Part shown: positions 24,778-33,404 of the stretch, one piece after another
Layout: each line of letters starts with the position of its first letter
Position numbering within the stretch: position 1 is the stretch's first letter
Source of the DNA: Azotobacter salinestris
GTDB lineage: Bacteria; Pseudomonadota; Gammaproteobacteria; Pseudomonadales; Pseudomonadaceae
NCBI RefSeq assembly: GCF_009363155.1
Contig: NZ_CP045303.1
Span: 1-64,000 of the forward strand
Length of the DNA stretch: 64,000 nucleotides
Direction: 5' to 3'
Made by a program: the position numbers and the translations under genes
Notes under the pieces: generated by a model
What the model was told of the DNA's origin: nothing
The model's database searches: none
Seen by the model: the letters and a program-made list of their open reading frames with translations, nothing else

Positions 24778-25506
24778 ATGCACACCCACGAACTGCGCCG
24801 CTCCAGCGAGCGCGGCCAGGCCGACCACGGCTGGCTGCAATCCCGCCACAGCTTTTCCTTCGCCGCCTACCACGATCCCGAGCAGATCGGCTTCTCCGAC
24901 CTGCTGGTGATCAACGACGACCGCGTTGCTGCCGGGCAGGGCTTCGGCCGGCATCCACACCGGGACATGGAAATCCTCTCCTACGTGCTCGACGGCGCCC
25001 TGGAACACCAGGACAGCCTGGGCAACGGCTCGCTGATCCGCCCGGGCGACATCCAGCTGATGAGCGCCGGCACCGGCATCGCCCACAGCGAGTACAACGC
25101 CTCGCCCCGCGAGCCGGTGCACTTCCTGCAGATCTGGATCGTCCCGGCCGTCCGGGGCGTGACGCCGGGCTATCAACAACAGCGCTTCGCCGCCGAGGAC
25201 AAGCGCGGCCGGCTGCAGCTGATCCTCTCGCCGGACGGCGAGCGGGGCTCGCTGCGCCTCCACCAGGACGCCAGGGTCTACGCCGGGCTGTTCGACGGCG
25301 CGGAGCGGGCCAGCCTGGAACTCGGCGGGCAGCGCCACGCCTACGTGCATCTGGCACGCGGCGTGCTGAGCGTCAACGGCCAGCGCCTGGAGGCCGGCGA
25401 CGGCCTGCGCGTCCGCCACGCCGAGCGGCTGGAGTTCGCCGATGGCGAACGGGCCGAGGTGCTGGTCTTCGACCTGCGCCCCAACGAACGGCCGCGAATG
25501 GCGTGA
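24778..25506 (+). CDS. Pirin-family protein (copy 2, intact)
   Basis: 242 residues. Bicupin layout: metal ligands in GRHPHRDMEILSYV (about residues 56-69) and GTGIAHSEYNAS (about 99-110) of the N-terminal cupin. The C-terminal cupin ends in a regular pirin tail (VFDLRPNERPRM). Pirins bind iron and act as redox-sensitive regulators or quercetin dioxygenases. Comparison with this copy reveals the 13-nt deletion in copy 1. It forms an operon with doxX. Confidence 0.93.
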   Translation: MHTHELRRSSERGQADHGWLQSRHSFSFAAYHDPEQIGFSDLLVINDDRVAAGQGFGRHPHRDMEILSYVLDGALEHQDSLGNGSLIRPGDIQLMSAGTGIAHSEYNASPREPVHFLQIWIVPAVRGVTPGYQQQRFAAEDKRGRLQLILSPDGERGSLRLHQDARVYAGLFDGAERASLELGGQRHAYVHLARGVLSVNGQRLEAGDGLRVRHAERLEFADGERAEVLVFDLRPNERPRMA

Positions 25507-25696
25507 ACGGTGAGCTTGAGCTCTTTACTTCGTCTTTCAGGCCACCTTCCTTTCAGTTCAATTCACCAGGGATATTCCAGGCTATTGCCGGCCGGCCACT
25601 TGTCGCGGCAGCGGGGCCGCTGGTAGCGGTGAGACTTCTGGAATCTCGCCGCCGCGTCCACGACGCCCAACTCGGCCGGCAGGCCGCAGGCAGGCT

Positions 25697-25735
25697 GCCC
25701 ATCCGCGCGCACGATATGTGCGCGTGGGCCGTTTT
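25697..25735 (+). terminator. Probable intrinsic terminator
   Basis: CGCGCAC (25706-25712) pairs with GTGCGCG (25718-25724) around GATAT, extended by an outer GCCCA/TGGGC pair with a small bulge, and followed by CGTTTTAG. It lies 190 bp after pirin copy 2; the T-run is short. Confidence 0.45.
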
Positions 25736-25761
25736 AGAAAGTGCTGCTGCCGCACCACTTA

Positions 25762-26672
25762 GAGCCTATCCCGATAGGGGCTAACCTGGTTGTATAGCGA
25801 TCAGGCATTGCAATTGAAAAGGAGGGGCAATCATGGGCCTGGTTACCAAAGACGACGGTTGGCGAATACCGGATGAGCTATGGGCACAGATACAACCCAT
25901 GCTTCCTGTTCACAAAACCAACCACCCGCTGGGCTGCCATCGCCGACGCACCGATGACCGGGTGGCAATGAACGCCATTTTGTTCGTCCTGCGTACCGGC
26001 TGCCAATGGAATGCCCTCAACGCGACCGGCATCTGTTCAAGCAGCGCCACCCATCGTCGTTTTCTGGAGTGGGTGGAGGCCGGTGTATTCGAGCAGTTCT
26101 GGAAAGGCGCCTTGCGTGACTATGACGCCACCCGTCAAATCGACTGGTCATGGCTGTCGATGGATGGCGCCATGACCAAGGCACCGCTGGCTGGCTCAAA
26201 AAAACGGGTGCCAACCCGACGGATCGCGGCAAACAAGGTGTCAAGCGCAGCCTTTTGACCGATGCCCGGGGCATTCCCCTGGCCGTAACCATCGACGGGG
26301 CCAACCGTCATGACATGAAGCTGGTACGTCCGACGCTCGAATCCCTTGCGGCCAGACGGCCCCCGCCCACGAAAAGCGCCCCTCAGGGAATGTGCCTGGA
26401 CAAAGGCTATGACTACGACGAGGTTCTAGCATTGGTCGAGGCGTTTGGCTTTACGGCGCACATCCGCGGTCGTGGCGAAGAAGCCAGAGCGATCAGGCAG
26501 GAGGCTGGTTTCAAGGCTCGACGCTGGGTAGTGGAGCGTACCCATAGCTGGCTGAACCGATTTCGTCGGATTCTGGTTCGCTGGGAAAAGCGTGACGACA
26601 CCTATTGGGCGATGCTGCATTTCGCCTTGGGGATCATCACGTGGCGTGCTACCCACCTATCGGGATAGGCTC
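25762..26672 (+). mobile_element. IS5-family element (IS1031-like), complete
   Basis: 911 bp with 17-bp inverted ends GAGCCTATCCCGATAGG and a TTA target duplication (25759-25761, 26673-26675), as for the TNA-targeting IS5 groups. The transposase lies in two overlapping frames. Confidence 0.95.
25833..26668 (+). CDS. IS5-family transposase made by -1 frameshifting
   Basis: The first frame (25833-26258) carries WRIPDELWAQIQPMLP and the first Asp region (WLSMDGAMTKAPLAG). The second frame continues as KKTGANPTDRGKQGVKRSLL, with LDKGYDYDEV and WVVERTHSWLNRFRRI (second Asp, Glu). The switch is at seven A residues (26198-26204), an A-AAA-AAA slippery site, so a -1 ribosomal frameshift would give the full ~278-residue enzyme. 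This is the known strategy in this IS5 group. Confidence 0.88.
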
Positions 26673-26712
26673 TTAGTCATGGTTTCCATGCTTTTTCAGG
26701 CCCCAGCCCGGA

Positions 26713-28017
26713 TCAGCCGTTTCGCAGGGGCAGACTGATCCTTGCCCGTAGCCCCGGACCAGGCTGGTCGGAGAGTTCCAGGCTACCGCCGTGCTCGCGG
26801 GCGATGCGTTCAACGATGGCCAGACCCAGGCCGGCGCCCGCCGTCCCGCCGCGGGCGCTCTCGCCACGGCGGAAGGCCTGCTTCAGCTCGTCGCCGGACA
26901 CGCCGCCAAGGCCTGCACCGCTGTCGATCACCTCGAGCCAGGCGCTGTCGCCGTCCGTGCCGCTGCGCAGGCGTACCGGTGGGCGGCCGTGGCGCCAGGC
27001 GTTCTCCAGCAGGTTGGTCAGCGCCCGGCGCAGCGCCGCCGGGCGCTGCCGGAGCGGCAGCGGCGCGCCCAGCTCCAGGTGCAGCGGCTGGCCGTGGTCG
27101 GCGTAGGCGTCCGCCGCCTCTCGGGCCAGTGCGTCGAGTTCGCCCACGACCGACGGCTCGTCGCGGCTGTCGCGGGCGAAATCCAGGAATTGTCCGATGA
27201 TGGTGTCCATCTCCGCGATGCTGCGCCGCAGGCTGGCGGTCACTTCGGGCTCGTCGCGACCACCGAGGATCTCCACGCCCAGGCTCAGCTTGGCCAGCGG
27301 CGTGCGCAGGTCGTGGGAGAGGCCCGCCAGCATCAGGGTGCGCTCGCGCTCGTTGCGCGCCAGGCTGTCGCGCAGGCGGTTGAAGCTGCGGCTGAGGCTG
27401 GCGGTTTCCTCCGGCCCATCCTCCGTCAGAGGTTCCGGTTCGCCGCCCCGGCCAAGGCATTCGGCGGCCTGCACCACGCGCGCCAGGGGGCGGTTCAGCC
27501 GGCGCTGGATCACCAGGGCACCGGCCAGCGCCAGCAGCCCGGCACACAGCGAGGCCAGCAGCCAGGTACCGGTGAACAGGCGCTCCGGCAGGATGCCGGG
27601 CAGCGCCAGCCAGAGCGCCTCGCCTTCCCGGCGCAGGCCCAGTACGGGGCCGCCGCCCTCGCGCAGCCAGCGCAGCTCAAGGCCATCGCCGGCCAGGCGC
27701 GCGGCCAGGCGGCGGGCGAAGTCGCGCTCCAGTGGCAGCAGCGGAGCAGGCAGCGCGATGTCGTCGGCGACGTCCCGTCCGCCCAGCACCTGGCGGTTGA
27801 ACTGCGCGACGAAGGCCTCGCGCTGCGCCGGCGGCAGGCTCGACAGGCTGGCGCGAAGAGCCGTGGCATTGCGCACCGCACCGGTGGCGATCAGTTCCAG
27901 GCGCGGCTCGACGATCAGCCGGCGGACCAGCAGGGCGCTGCCCAGTTGGCCGAGCAGGATCAGCAGGGCAATCAGCAGCAGGCTGCGGCCGAACAGGCTG
28001 TGCGGCAGCAGCCTCAT
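26713..28017 (-). CDS. EnvZ-like sensor histidine kinase
   Basis: 434 residues from ATG 28017, overlapping the regulator stop by ATGA. Two membrane segments (about 11-31 and 150-171) flank a periplasmic sensor of about 115 residues. HAMP follows (QRRLNRPLARVVQAAE), then the dimerisation/phospho-acceptor box LAGLSHDLRTPLAKL (His about 235), the N box LLENAWRHGR and G boxes VIDSGAGLG and GAGLGLAIVERIA. It would autophosphorylate and signal to the OmpR-like partner. The stimulus is unknown. The operon is divergent from the small exported proteins and sterol desaturase downstream of 28954. Confidence 0.93.
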   Translation of the reverse strand: MRLLPHSLFGRSLLLIALLILLGQLGSALLVRRLIVEPRLELIATGAVRNATALRASLSSLPPAQREAFVAQFNRQVLGGRDVADDIALPAPLLPLERDFARRLAARLAGDGLELRWLREGGGPVLGLRREGEALWLALPGILPERLFTGTWLLASLCAGLLALAGALVIQRRLNRPLARVVQAAECLGRGGEPEPLTEDGPEETASLSRSFNRLRDSLARNERERTLMLAGLSHDLRTPLAKLSLGVEILGGRDEPEVTASLRRSIAEMDTIIGQFLDFARDSRDEPSVVGELDALAREAADAYADHGQPLHLELGAPLPLRQRPAALRRALTNLLENAWRHGRPPVRLRSGTDGDSAWLEVIDSGAGLGGVSGDELKQAFRRGESARGGTAGAGLGLAIVERIAREHGGSLELSDQPGPGLRARISLPLRNG

Positions 28018-28748
28018 GGCTGGCGCTCCGCTCGGCCGTCGGGCACGAACACGTAGCCCAGTCCCCAGACCGTCTGGATATAGCGCGGCTGTGCCGGGTC
28101 CTCCTCGATCGCCCGGCGCAGGCGCATGACCTGCACGTCGATGCTGCGGTCGCTGGCCTCGTGGTCGCGGCCATGGCTCAGCTCGATCAGCCGGTCGCGG
28201 CCGAGGGGGCGTTTGGGGTGCCGGGCCAGGCCCTGCAGCAGAGCGAACTCGCCGCTGGTCAGGGGGATGTCCTGGCCGTCGCGCTCCAGGCGGCGTTCGC
28301 CAAGGTGCAGGCTGAAGGGGCCGAAGTCGATCCGCCCGTCGCCCGGCAGCGGGCCCGTGTGGGCGCCGAGCATGCGCTGGCGGCGGATCAGCGCCTCGAT
28401 GCGCGCCTGCAGCTCGCGCGGGTTGAAGGGCTTGGGCAGGTAGTCGTCGGCGCCCATCTCCAGGCCGATGATGCGATCCAGCGGATCGCCGCGGGCGGTG
28501 AGCATGACGATCGGAATGGTCTCGCCCTGCGCGCGCAGGCGCCGGCAGAGGGACAGGCCGTCCTCGCCGGGCATCATCACATCGAGTACCAGCACGTCGA
28601 AGCGCTCGCGGCCGAGCAGGCGCTCCAACTGCTGCCCACCGTCCAGGGCACGGACTGCATAGCCCTGGTCGCTGAGATAGCGCTGCAGCAAAGCGCGCAG
28701 GTCGTGTTCGTCGTCGACCACCAGAATTCTCGCCAGGGGCTCGCCCAT
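28014..28748 (-). CDS. OmpR-family response regulator
   Basis: 244 residues. The receiver domain contains the acidic pocket ILVVDDEHD, the phospho-acceptor Asp in VLVLDVMMPGEDG (about residue 56), Thr in IVMLTARG and Lys in YLPKPFN (about 106). The winged-helix DNA-binding domain ends ...SIDVQVMRLRRAIEEDP...YIQTVWGLGYVF. It resembles OmpR closely. Likely targets are unknown; the divergently transcribed genes at 28954 onward are obvious candidates (inference). Confidence 0.95.
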   Translation of the reverse strand: MGEPLARILVVDDEHDLRALLQRYLSDQGYAVRALDGGQQLERLLGRERFDVLVLDVMMPGEDGLSLCRRLRAQGETIPIVMLTARGDPLDRIIGLEMGADDYLPKPFNPRELQARIEALIRRQRMLGAHTGPLPGDGRIDFGPFSLHLGERRLERDGQDIPLTSGEFALLQGLARHPKRPLGRDRLIELSHGRDHEASDRSIDVQVMRLRRAIEEDPAQPRYIQTVWGLGYVFVPDGRAERQP

Positions 28749-28953
28749 TTCCTCTCTCCCGTCGGTTCCGCCATGAGGGTGACGCAGGAGCCGCCCACGG
28801 CGTGGCGGGAATCCATGACAAAGGGTTACAGAAGCGCCTGCCGCTCACCGATTGTCATGCATTGCCCGGCGCCGGCAATGGTTCGCTCATGGCTCCCGCC
28901 GATAGTGACTTCCGCCGCCAGACGACGGCATCCAGCCAAGAGGAGTCCATCCC

Positions 28954-29100
28954 ATGAAATCCCTGTCACCCATCTTCGCCGCCCTGCTTGCCCTGTCCGC
29001 CGACCTGGCGTTCGCCGACGCCCAGGCCGGGGAGCGCCACGTGGTCCGCACGAACGGCCAGGACGCCAGCGGCACCAGCATCGCCTGCCCCTCGCGCTGA
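28954..29100 (+). CDS. Small exported protein
   Basis: 48 residues. AGGAG precedes the ATG by 8 bases. The signal peptide (MKSLSPIFAALLALSADLAFA) is followed by only about 27 mature residues with one Cys near the end (SGTSIACPSR). It is the first gene of a run with the EF-hand protein and the sterol desaturase, divergent from the two-component operon. Function unknown; it may be a truncated gene. Confidence 0.6.
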   Translation: MKSLSPIFAALLALSADLAFADAQAGERHVVRTNGQDASGTSIACPSR

Positions 29101-29133
29101 CTTCCTTCCAGAGCCTTTCACAGGAGAAACGCC

Positions 29134-29427
29134 ATGCGCACCCCTTTCACCCCCTTCATTCTCGTCTGCACCCTGCTCGCCACGGCCGGCACCGCTCTCG
29201 CCGAGCCGGCCCGCGGCGAACGCCTACAGGCTGAACTGCAGCAACGCTTCGCCCGCGCCGACAGCAATGGCGACGGCCGGCTGACTGCCGAAGAGGCCAA
29301 GGCCGGCATGCCCTTCGTCGCCCGCCACTTCGCGGCGATCGACGCCGAAGGGCAGGGCTCGGTCGGCCTGGAGCAGGTCAGGGCCTTTGCCCAGGCGCAG
29401 ATAGCCGGGCGCCAGGGCGCCCAGTAG
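29134..29427 (+). CDS. Exported EF-hand protein
   Basis: 97 residues. A signal peptide (residues 1-23, cleavage after ALA) precedes an EF-hand pair. The first loop DSNGDGRLTAEE (about residues 43-54) is a canonical calcium-binding loop; the second, DAEGQGSVGLEQ, is degenerate but recognisable. It is therefore a periplasmic, calcium-responsive small protein. It lies 13 bp before the sterol desaturase gene, probably in one transcript. Confidence 0.85.
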   Translation: MRTPFTPFILVCTLLATAGTALAEPARGERLQAELQQRFARADSNGDGRLTAEEAKAGMPFVARHFAAIDAEGQGSVGLEQVRAFAQAQIAGRQGAQ

Positions 29428-29439
29428 GGAGGAACCGCC

Positions 29440-30288
29440 ATGTCCACCGAAACGATACGTGACGCCTTCGGGCTCCATGCCCTGCCCTGGCTCGGGGTGG
29501 TGCTCCTGGCCTTGGTCGGCATCGCCTGCGTCGAAGGCCTGGTCCGTTCCCTGTGGCGGCCGGGCTCCTACGACTGGCGGGCCAGCGCCGCCTCTATGGC
29601 CGACGCGCTGATCCGCCGCGGCGTGGATGCCCTGGGCCTGTCGCTGGCGGCGCCGGCGTACCTCTGGGCCTACCAGCACCGCCTGCAGACTCTGGAGCTG
29701 TCCACCCCGGCGGCCTTCGTCCTGCTGTTCCTCGGCCAGGAGTTCCTCTACTACTGGTACCACCGCGCGGCGCACCGGGTGCGCTGGTTCTGGGCCAGCC
29801 ATTCGGTGCACCACTCGCCCAACCAGCTGAACCTGGCCGCCGCCCTGCGCCTGGGCTGGACCGGCAAGCTGACCGGCAGCGGACTGTTCTTCGTCCCCCT
29901 GGTCTGGCTGGGCTTTCCACCCCTGGCGGTGACGGCCGCGGTGGCGCTCAACCTGATCTACCAGTTCTGGGTGCATGCGCCTTGGATGCCCCGGCTCGGC
30001 CCGCTGGAATGGGTGCTCAACACGCCCACCCACCACAAGGTGCACCACGCCAGCAACCGGGAATATCTGGACTGCAACTACGGCGGCGTGCTGATCGTCT
30101 TCGATCGGCTGTTCGGCACCTTCGTCGAACACCGTCCGGAGATCCCCATCCGCTACGGCCTCACCAGGCCGCTGCACAGCTACAACCCGCTGCGCATCGC
30201 CCTGCACGGCTGGCTGGAGCTGGGCCGCGACCTGCTGCGGGCGCGGGGTCCGCGCGCTCGCCTGAAGGTGCTGGTGGGGCGGCCCTGA
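29440..30288 (+). CDS. Sterol desaturase / fatty acid hydroxylase family protein
   Basis: 282 residues, GGAGG site before the ATG. Several membrane segments (about 15-35, 78-100, 148-170). The di-iron His motifs are clear: YYWYHRAAHRVRWFWASHSVHHSP (HxxxH and HxxHH) at about 105-128 and THHKVHHASNREYLD at about 202-216. These enzymes hydroxylate or desaturate lipids in the membrane using di-iron and oxygen. Substrate unknown. Grouping with an EF-hand protein and an OmpR/EnvZ-like pair suggests envelope lipid adaptation (inference). Confidence 0.93.
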   Translation: MSTETIRDAFGLHALPWLGVVLLALVGIACVEGLVRSLWRPGSYDWRASAASMADALIRRGVDALGLSLAAPAYLWAYQHRLQTLELSTPAAFVLLFLGQEFLYYWYHRAAHRVRWFWASHSVHHSPNQLNLAAALRLGWTGKLTGSGLFFVPLVWLGFPPLAVTAAVALNLIYQFWVHAPWMPRLGPLEWVLNTPTHHKVHHASNREYLDCNYGGVLIVFDRLFGTFVEHRPEIPIRYGLTRPLHSYNPLRIALHGWLELGRDLLRARGPRARLKVLVGRP

Positions 30289-30490
30289 GGCGGACTGCCA
30301 GGCACTGGGCCGGCAATGCCACAGGCCTCACCCGGCAGGGCGAGGCCTGGTTCGACCGAGGGCGCCGTTATGGGCGCTGCCCGGATACCACCTCTTGCCG
30401 CGCTTCCCCGGCCGTCCGCTCATCGAAGCGGTCGTCATCCAACAATCCCCTTCCCCCGCCAATGACGCAGTGCTCCGAGTCGATCACGGG

Positions 30491-30625
30491 TCAGCGCCCG
30501 CGCTCTTTGCGCGCCTGGAAGAAATTGATCACGTTCTCTGGGAGCGGCTTGGCAGCGCGCGGTTTGCGTGGCTTGCTGGGTGTCCGCGACTTCGCTTCCG
30601 TCTCCGGATAGGGGGCCAGCTTACC
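30491..30625 (-). pseudogene. Unassigned 3' gene fragment
   Basis: The minus frame LAPYPETEAKSRTPSKPRK running to PENVINFFQARKERGR-stop looks like a conserved basic C-terminus. It has an in-frame stop just upstream and abuts the TnpB sequence at 30638. No family recognised; it may be what the TnpB element inserted beside. Confidence 0.35.
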
Positions 30626-30637
30626 GTTCTGTCAGAC

Positions 30638-31455
30638 CTATCCAAAGCTACCCATAGGTAGCTTTTTGCTAACTTCCTGCTTCGACGGGGCCGGTTTCAC
30701 CCTGGCGTTGCCGCCAGGGCCAGCGCCTTCCCCTCCACAGGCTGACACCGTGGAACTCACGGCGTAATGCTTCAGATTGATTGCCGCGTTGCCGTCCCGG
30801 TCGTGCCGGGTCTGGCAGTCTGGGCACACCCAGGTACGCACCGCCAACGGCAGGCTCTCCCGCACCTGCCCGCAGCACGAGCAGGTCTTGCTGCTGGCGA
30901 ACCAGCGATCCGCCACCACCACCTCGCCGCCGCGCATCTCGCTCTTGTAGTCGAGCTGGCGGCGGAACTCGAAGAACCCCATGTCCGCGATGGAGCGTGC
31001 CAGACGGCGGTTCTTCATCATCCCGGCCACGTTCAAGTCCTCGATCCCGATCACCGGGAATCGACGGGTCAGGCCCGTGGTGAGCTGGTGCAAAGCATCC
31101 TGGCGGATGTTGGCGATCCGGGCGTGCAGCCTTGCCAGTCGGGCGCGGGCCTTCTTGCTGTTGGCCGAGCCTTTCTGCTTGCGGCTCAGGCTGCGGGACA
31201 GCCGGCGCAGGCGCTTGAGCAGGGCGGCATGCGCCTTCGGCCCGGTGATCACCTCGCCCGTCGAGAGCGTGGCCAGGGCGGACACCCCCAGATCCACACC
31301 AACCGCGCCTTGGTTTTCGGCGTTGGGCAGGTGGGTCAGGTCTTGGGTATCCACGGTGATGCTGGCGAACCAGCGGTCGGCCACGCGGGAAATCGTGGCC
31401 GAGAGGATCTTGCCGGAGAAGCGCAACGCCTCCCGCATCCGCACCCAGCCGAGGC
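30638..31455 (-). pseudogene. TnpB (IS200/IS605 OrfB), N-terminally truncated
   Basis: About 270 residues of the nuclease part: GAVGVDLGVSALATLSTGE (first catalytic Asp), FPVIGIEDLNVAGMMKN (Glu), a zinc finger TCSCCGQVRESLP..WVCPDCQTRHDRDGNAAINL (third Asp). The N-terminal ~100 residues are missing. The breakpoint at about 31455 coincides with the stop codon of the YafQ gene, so the element fragment now directly follows that operon. The C-terminal tail reads on to 30638. Confidence 0.85.
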
Positions 31456-31725
31456 TCAGAGCCCCAGCTCGCTGTGCGAGCCGAGGCGAACCAGTTGCAG
31501 GGTTTCGTCGCCCGGCTTCCGGTACAGCAGCACCAGGTCCGGCTTGATGTGGCAATCGCGATGGTCCGCCCAGTTGCCGGACAGGGCATGGTCGCGGTGC
31601 TTCGGCTCCAGCGGTCGGTCCTTCGCCAGGACCTCGATGACCGGCAGCAGATCCTGCTCCAGCGGGCCTTTCACTTCGCGCTTCAGGTCGCGCTTGAACT
31701 GCCCAGTTTGCTTAATCGTCCGCAC
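31456..31725 (-). CDS. yafQ: YafQ-family mRNA interferase toxin
   Basis: 89 residues from GTG 31725. The fold signature is complete: IKQTGQFKRDLKREVKG, LEPKHRDHALSGNWADHRDCHIKPDLVLLYR (conserved His residues) and the end TLQLVRLGSHSEL with the catalytic-type His near the C-terminus. YafQ cleaves mRNA on the ribosome at in-frame AAA-containing codons in the E. coli case. It overlaps the antitoxin by 14 nt. The gene ends exactly where TnpB-derived DNA begins, but its tail looks native. Confidence 0.93.
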   Translation of the reverse strand: MRTIKQTGQFKRDLKREVKGPLEQDLLPVIEVLAKDRPLEPKHRDHALSGNWADHRDCHIKPDLVLLYRKPGDETLQLVRLGSHSELGL

Positions 31726-31972
31726 GAATCGCCGCCCGCAGCTCGTCCAGGGTCACGGTTTCGAGATTCCCCTCGCGTGCTTCGCGAGCGGCCGCAATGG
31801 TTTCAAGCGACGGCTCCAGCGGCGCGAACGGCAAACGCCCTTCTTCGGCGACACGCACCAGCATCAACTTGATGGCGTCCGACATGGTTAGGCCCATGGA
31901 TTCGAGCACAATGGTAGCTTCATGTTTGATGCGCTCATCGACGCGAGCGCGGACAGTCGTTTCGGTGGCCAT
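31712..31972 (-). CDS. dinJ: RelB/DinJ-family antitoxin
   Basis: 86 residues. The ribbon-helix-helix start ATETTVRARVDERIKHEATIVLESMGLTMSDAIKLML is diagnostic of DinJ/RelB. The C-terminal part (EEGRLPFAP onward) is the flexible toxin-wrapping segment. It precedes and overlaps the yafQ gene and would repress the operon alone and with the toxin. Confidence 0.93.
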   Translation of the reverse strand: MATETTVRARVDERIKHEATIVLESMGLTMSDAIKLMLVRVAEEGRLPFAPLEPSLETIAAAREAREGNLETVTLDELRAAIRADD

Positions 31973-31986
31973 AGCGATTTCCTTGA

Positions 31987-32259
31987 TCAATCCAGATAAC
32001 GGCGAGCAATCATTGCAACTACCACATAGACAGGCATCCACGAGAATGCGCCTGCTACACGGCTTACGGCTTCCTGTGTAGCCACAGGAAGCACAACCGA
32101 GCTGTCACCTCTTAAACCGATCAACCCCAGAGCATCAAGTGGGGAGACGTTAATGATGCCTGCAAGGTAGAGAAACGGCGGCAGTGCCAATATGCACAAC
32201 ATCACCGTAAGGAAGCGCGGCTTACTTTTTGGTGCGATGTCTTCTAAGTTTTGATCCAT
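31987..32259 (-). CDS. Small two-helix membrane protein
   Basis: 90 residues. AGGA seven bases before ATG 32259 supports the start. Membrane segments: FLTVMLCILALPPFLYLAGI (about 16-35) and FSWMPVYVVVAMIARRYL (about 72-89). It lies 14 bp behind the MazF gene and before the DinJ gene, all on the same strand, so the MazEF transcript may extend through it. No family is recognised. Whether it is linked to the toxin modules is unknown. Confidence 0.6.
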   Translation of the reverse strand: MDQNLEDIAPKSKPRFLTVMLCILALPPFLYLAGIINVSPLDALGLIGLRGDSSVVLPVATQEAVSRVAGAFSWMPVYVVVAMIARRYLD

Positions 32260-32273
32260 GATTGTTTTCCTCG

Positions 32274-32621
32274 TTACTCAAATAGCGCCTGGACTCGGGC
32301 CAGCGCATCCTCAATAACCACTTCGGGCACCGACTCCACCCGCTTGGCCCCGCGAGCCTCAAGATCAACAGAACGAATCTGGTTGGTCAGGATCACACCC
32401 TGCGTCTCTGTCCCTGCTCCGCTCAGCGTGACCGCGAACCCTGCATATCGCGCATGGTCGCCGCCTTGTGTGATCGGCGCGATCACGGCCAAGCCGGTTG
32501 CGTTGTACGCCGCTGGCGTGAGGATCAAGGCCGGACGAAAATCGCCCTGCTGCTCACGACCCGCCGTTGGGTTCAGGTTCAGGCGGACAATATCGCCTCG
32601 ACCGTACTTGGCTCGCCTCAC
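32274..32621 (-). CDS. mazF: MazF/PemK-family (ChpB-like) endoribonuclease toxin
   Basis: 115 residues. The family start RRAKYGRGDIVRLNLNPTAGREQQGDFRPALILTP has the conserved GREQxxxRPAL block (about 24-34). The second motif, GVILTNQIRSVDLEARG (about 76-92), carries the catalytic Thr/Arg region. ChpB-type toxins cut single-stranded RNA at ACY-like sites in the E. coli enzyme. It overlaps the antitoxin by ATGA. Confidence 0.95.
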   Translation of the reverse strand: MRRAKYGRGDIVRLNLNPTAGREQQGDFRPALILTPAAYNATGLAVIAPITQGGDHARYAGFAVTLSGAGTETQGVILTNQIRSVDLEARGAKRVESVPEVVIEDALARVQALFE

Positions 32622-32872
32622 GCTTCACGCCCCACTGGCTGCATCGAGTTCCAGGCTGCCAGTTCTGCCGGTTCCGGCGCGTTCAGGTCGCATTGCGCCA
32701 TCAGGTCAGCCAGCTTGTAGCGCGGCTTGGCCCTCGCCGGCTTCAAGGTGATCGCCTCGCCAGTCACATCGAGGCTGAGCACGTCGCCACTGGCGAGGCT
32801 CATTTGCTTGAGGACCGTCGCCGGCAAGCGAATCGCCGCACTATTACCCCATTGCTGAATCTTGACTTCCAT
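32618..32872 (-). CDS. mazE: MazE/ChpS-family antitoxin (AbrB-like)
   Basis: 84 residues. The swapped-hairpin DNA-binding start MEVKIQQWGNSAAIRLPATVLKQM is classical. The acidic C-terminus (LMAQCDLNAPEPAELAAWN) wraps the toxin. It is upstream of mazF in the normal order, with a palindromic operator candidate at 32892-32902. Confidence 0.95.
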   Translation of the reverse strand: MEVKIQQWGNSAAIRLPATVLKQMSLASGDVLSLDVTGEAITLKPARAKPRYKLADLMAQCDLNAPEPAELAAWNSMQPVGREA

Positions 32873-32891
32873 AAGCCACCTCCAAACGTTG

Positions 32892-32902
32892 ATACATTGT
32901 AT
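32892..32902 (-). promoter_or_regulatory. Operator candidate for mazEF
   Basis: ATACATTGTAT is a perfect 11-bp palindrome 20 bp upstream of the mazE start, embedded in TATATAC-rich DNA that would also provide a -10 element on the minus strand. MazE-type antitoxins repress from such sites. Confidence 0.45.
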
Positions 32903-33404
32903 ATACTTACACAGAGAACGCAAACAAAATGTAGAAACTACGTATCTACAATGCCAGCTCAAAGGCCTGGCGTACAGTCTCAGGATCAACGGTCAGATAT
33001 GGCTTGCTGTGATCAAGGCATTGGCGCCCCAAGATGGTCTGCACAGTCTCTACGTCGCCGGTCGCAGCAAGCACCCTGGCAGCCAGCGAGCGCCGGCCGC
33101 TGTGCGAGCTGCCCTGCTTGATACCGGCCTGCCGGTAGAGCCTGCTGATCGTCTGCTGGAGGGCGTCGCAAGCCCGGTAGACCTCGGGGCCGCTCTCCAG
33201 CTCGCGGTGCTTGAATGCCAGCTCGAACGACTGGCCCTTGTGGGTCAGCACCAGCTTGGAGTCGGGGCGCAGACCTCGATACTCCGCCCCGCCGCAGACA
33301 CCCCAGCTCCTCTCCAGGCGAACGGCAATCCACGCCTCGATGGCCACGAGGCACTTCGCATGGGTTAGGTACACGTTGCGCGGCCGGCAGCCCTTCGTGA
33401 TCAA

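Noticed and set aside
24258..25784. A 508-residue open frame overlapping doxX copy 2 and pirin copy 2
   Set aside because: It is a shadow frame in GC-rich DNA; its product is Arg/Pro/Gly-rich without domains, while the DoxX and pirin frames show clear families.
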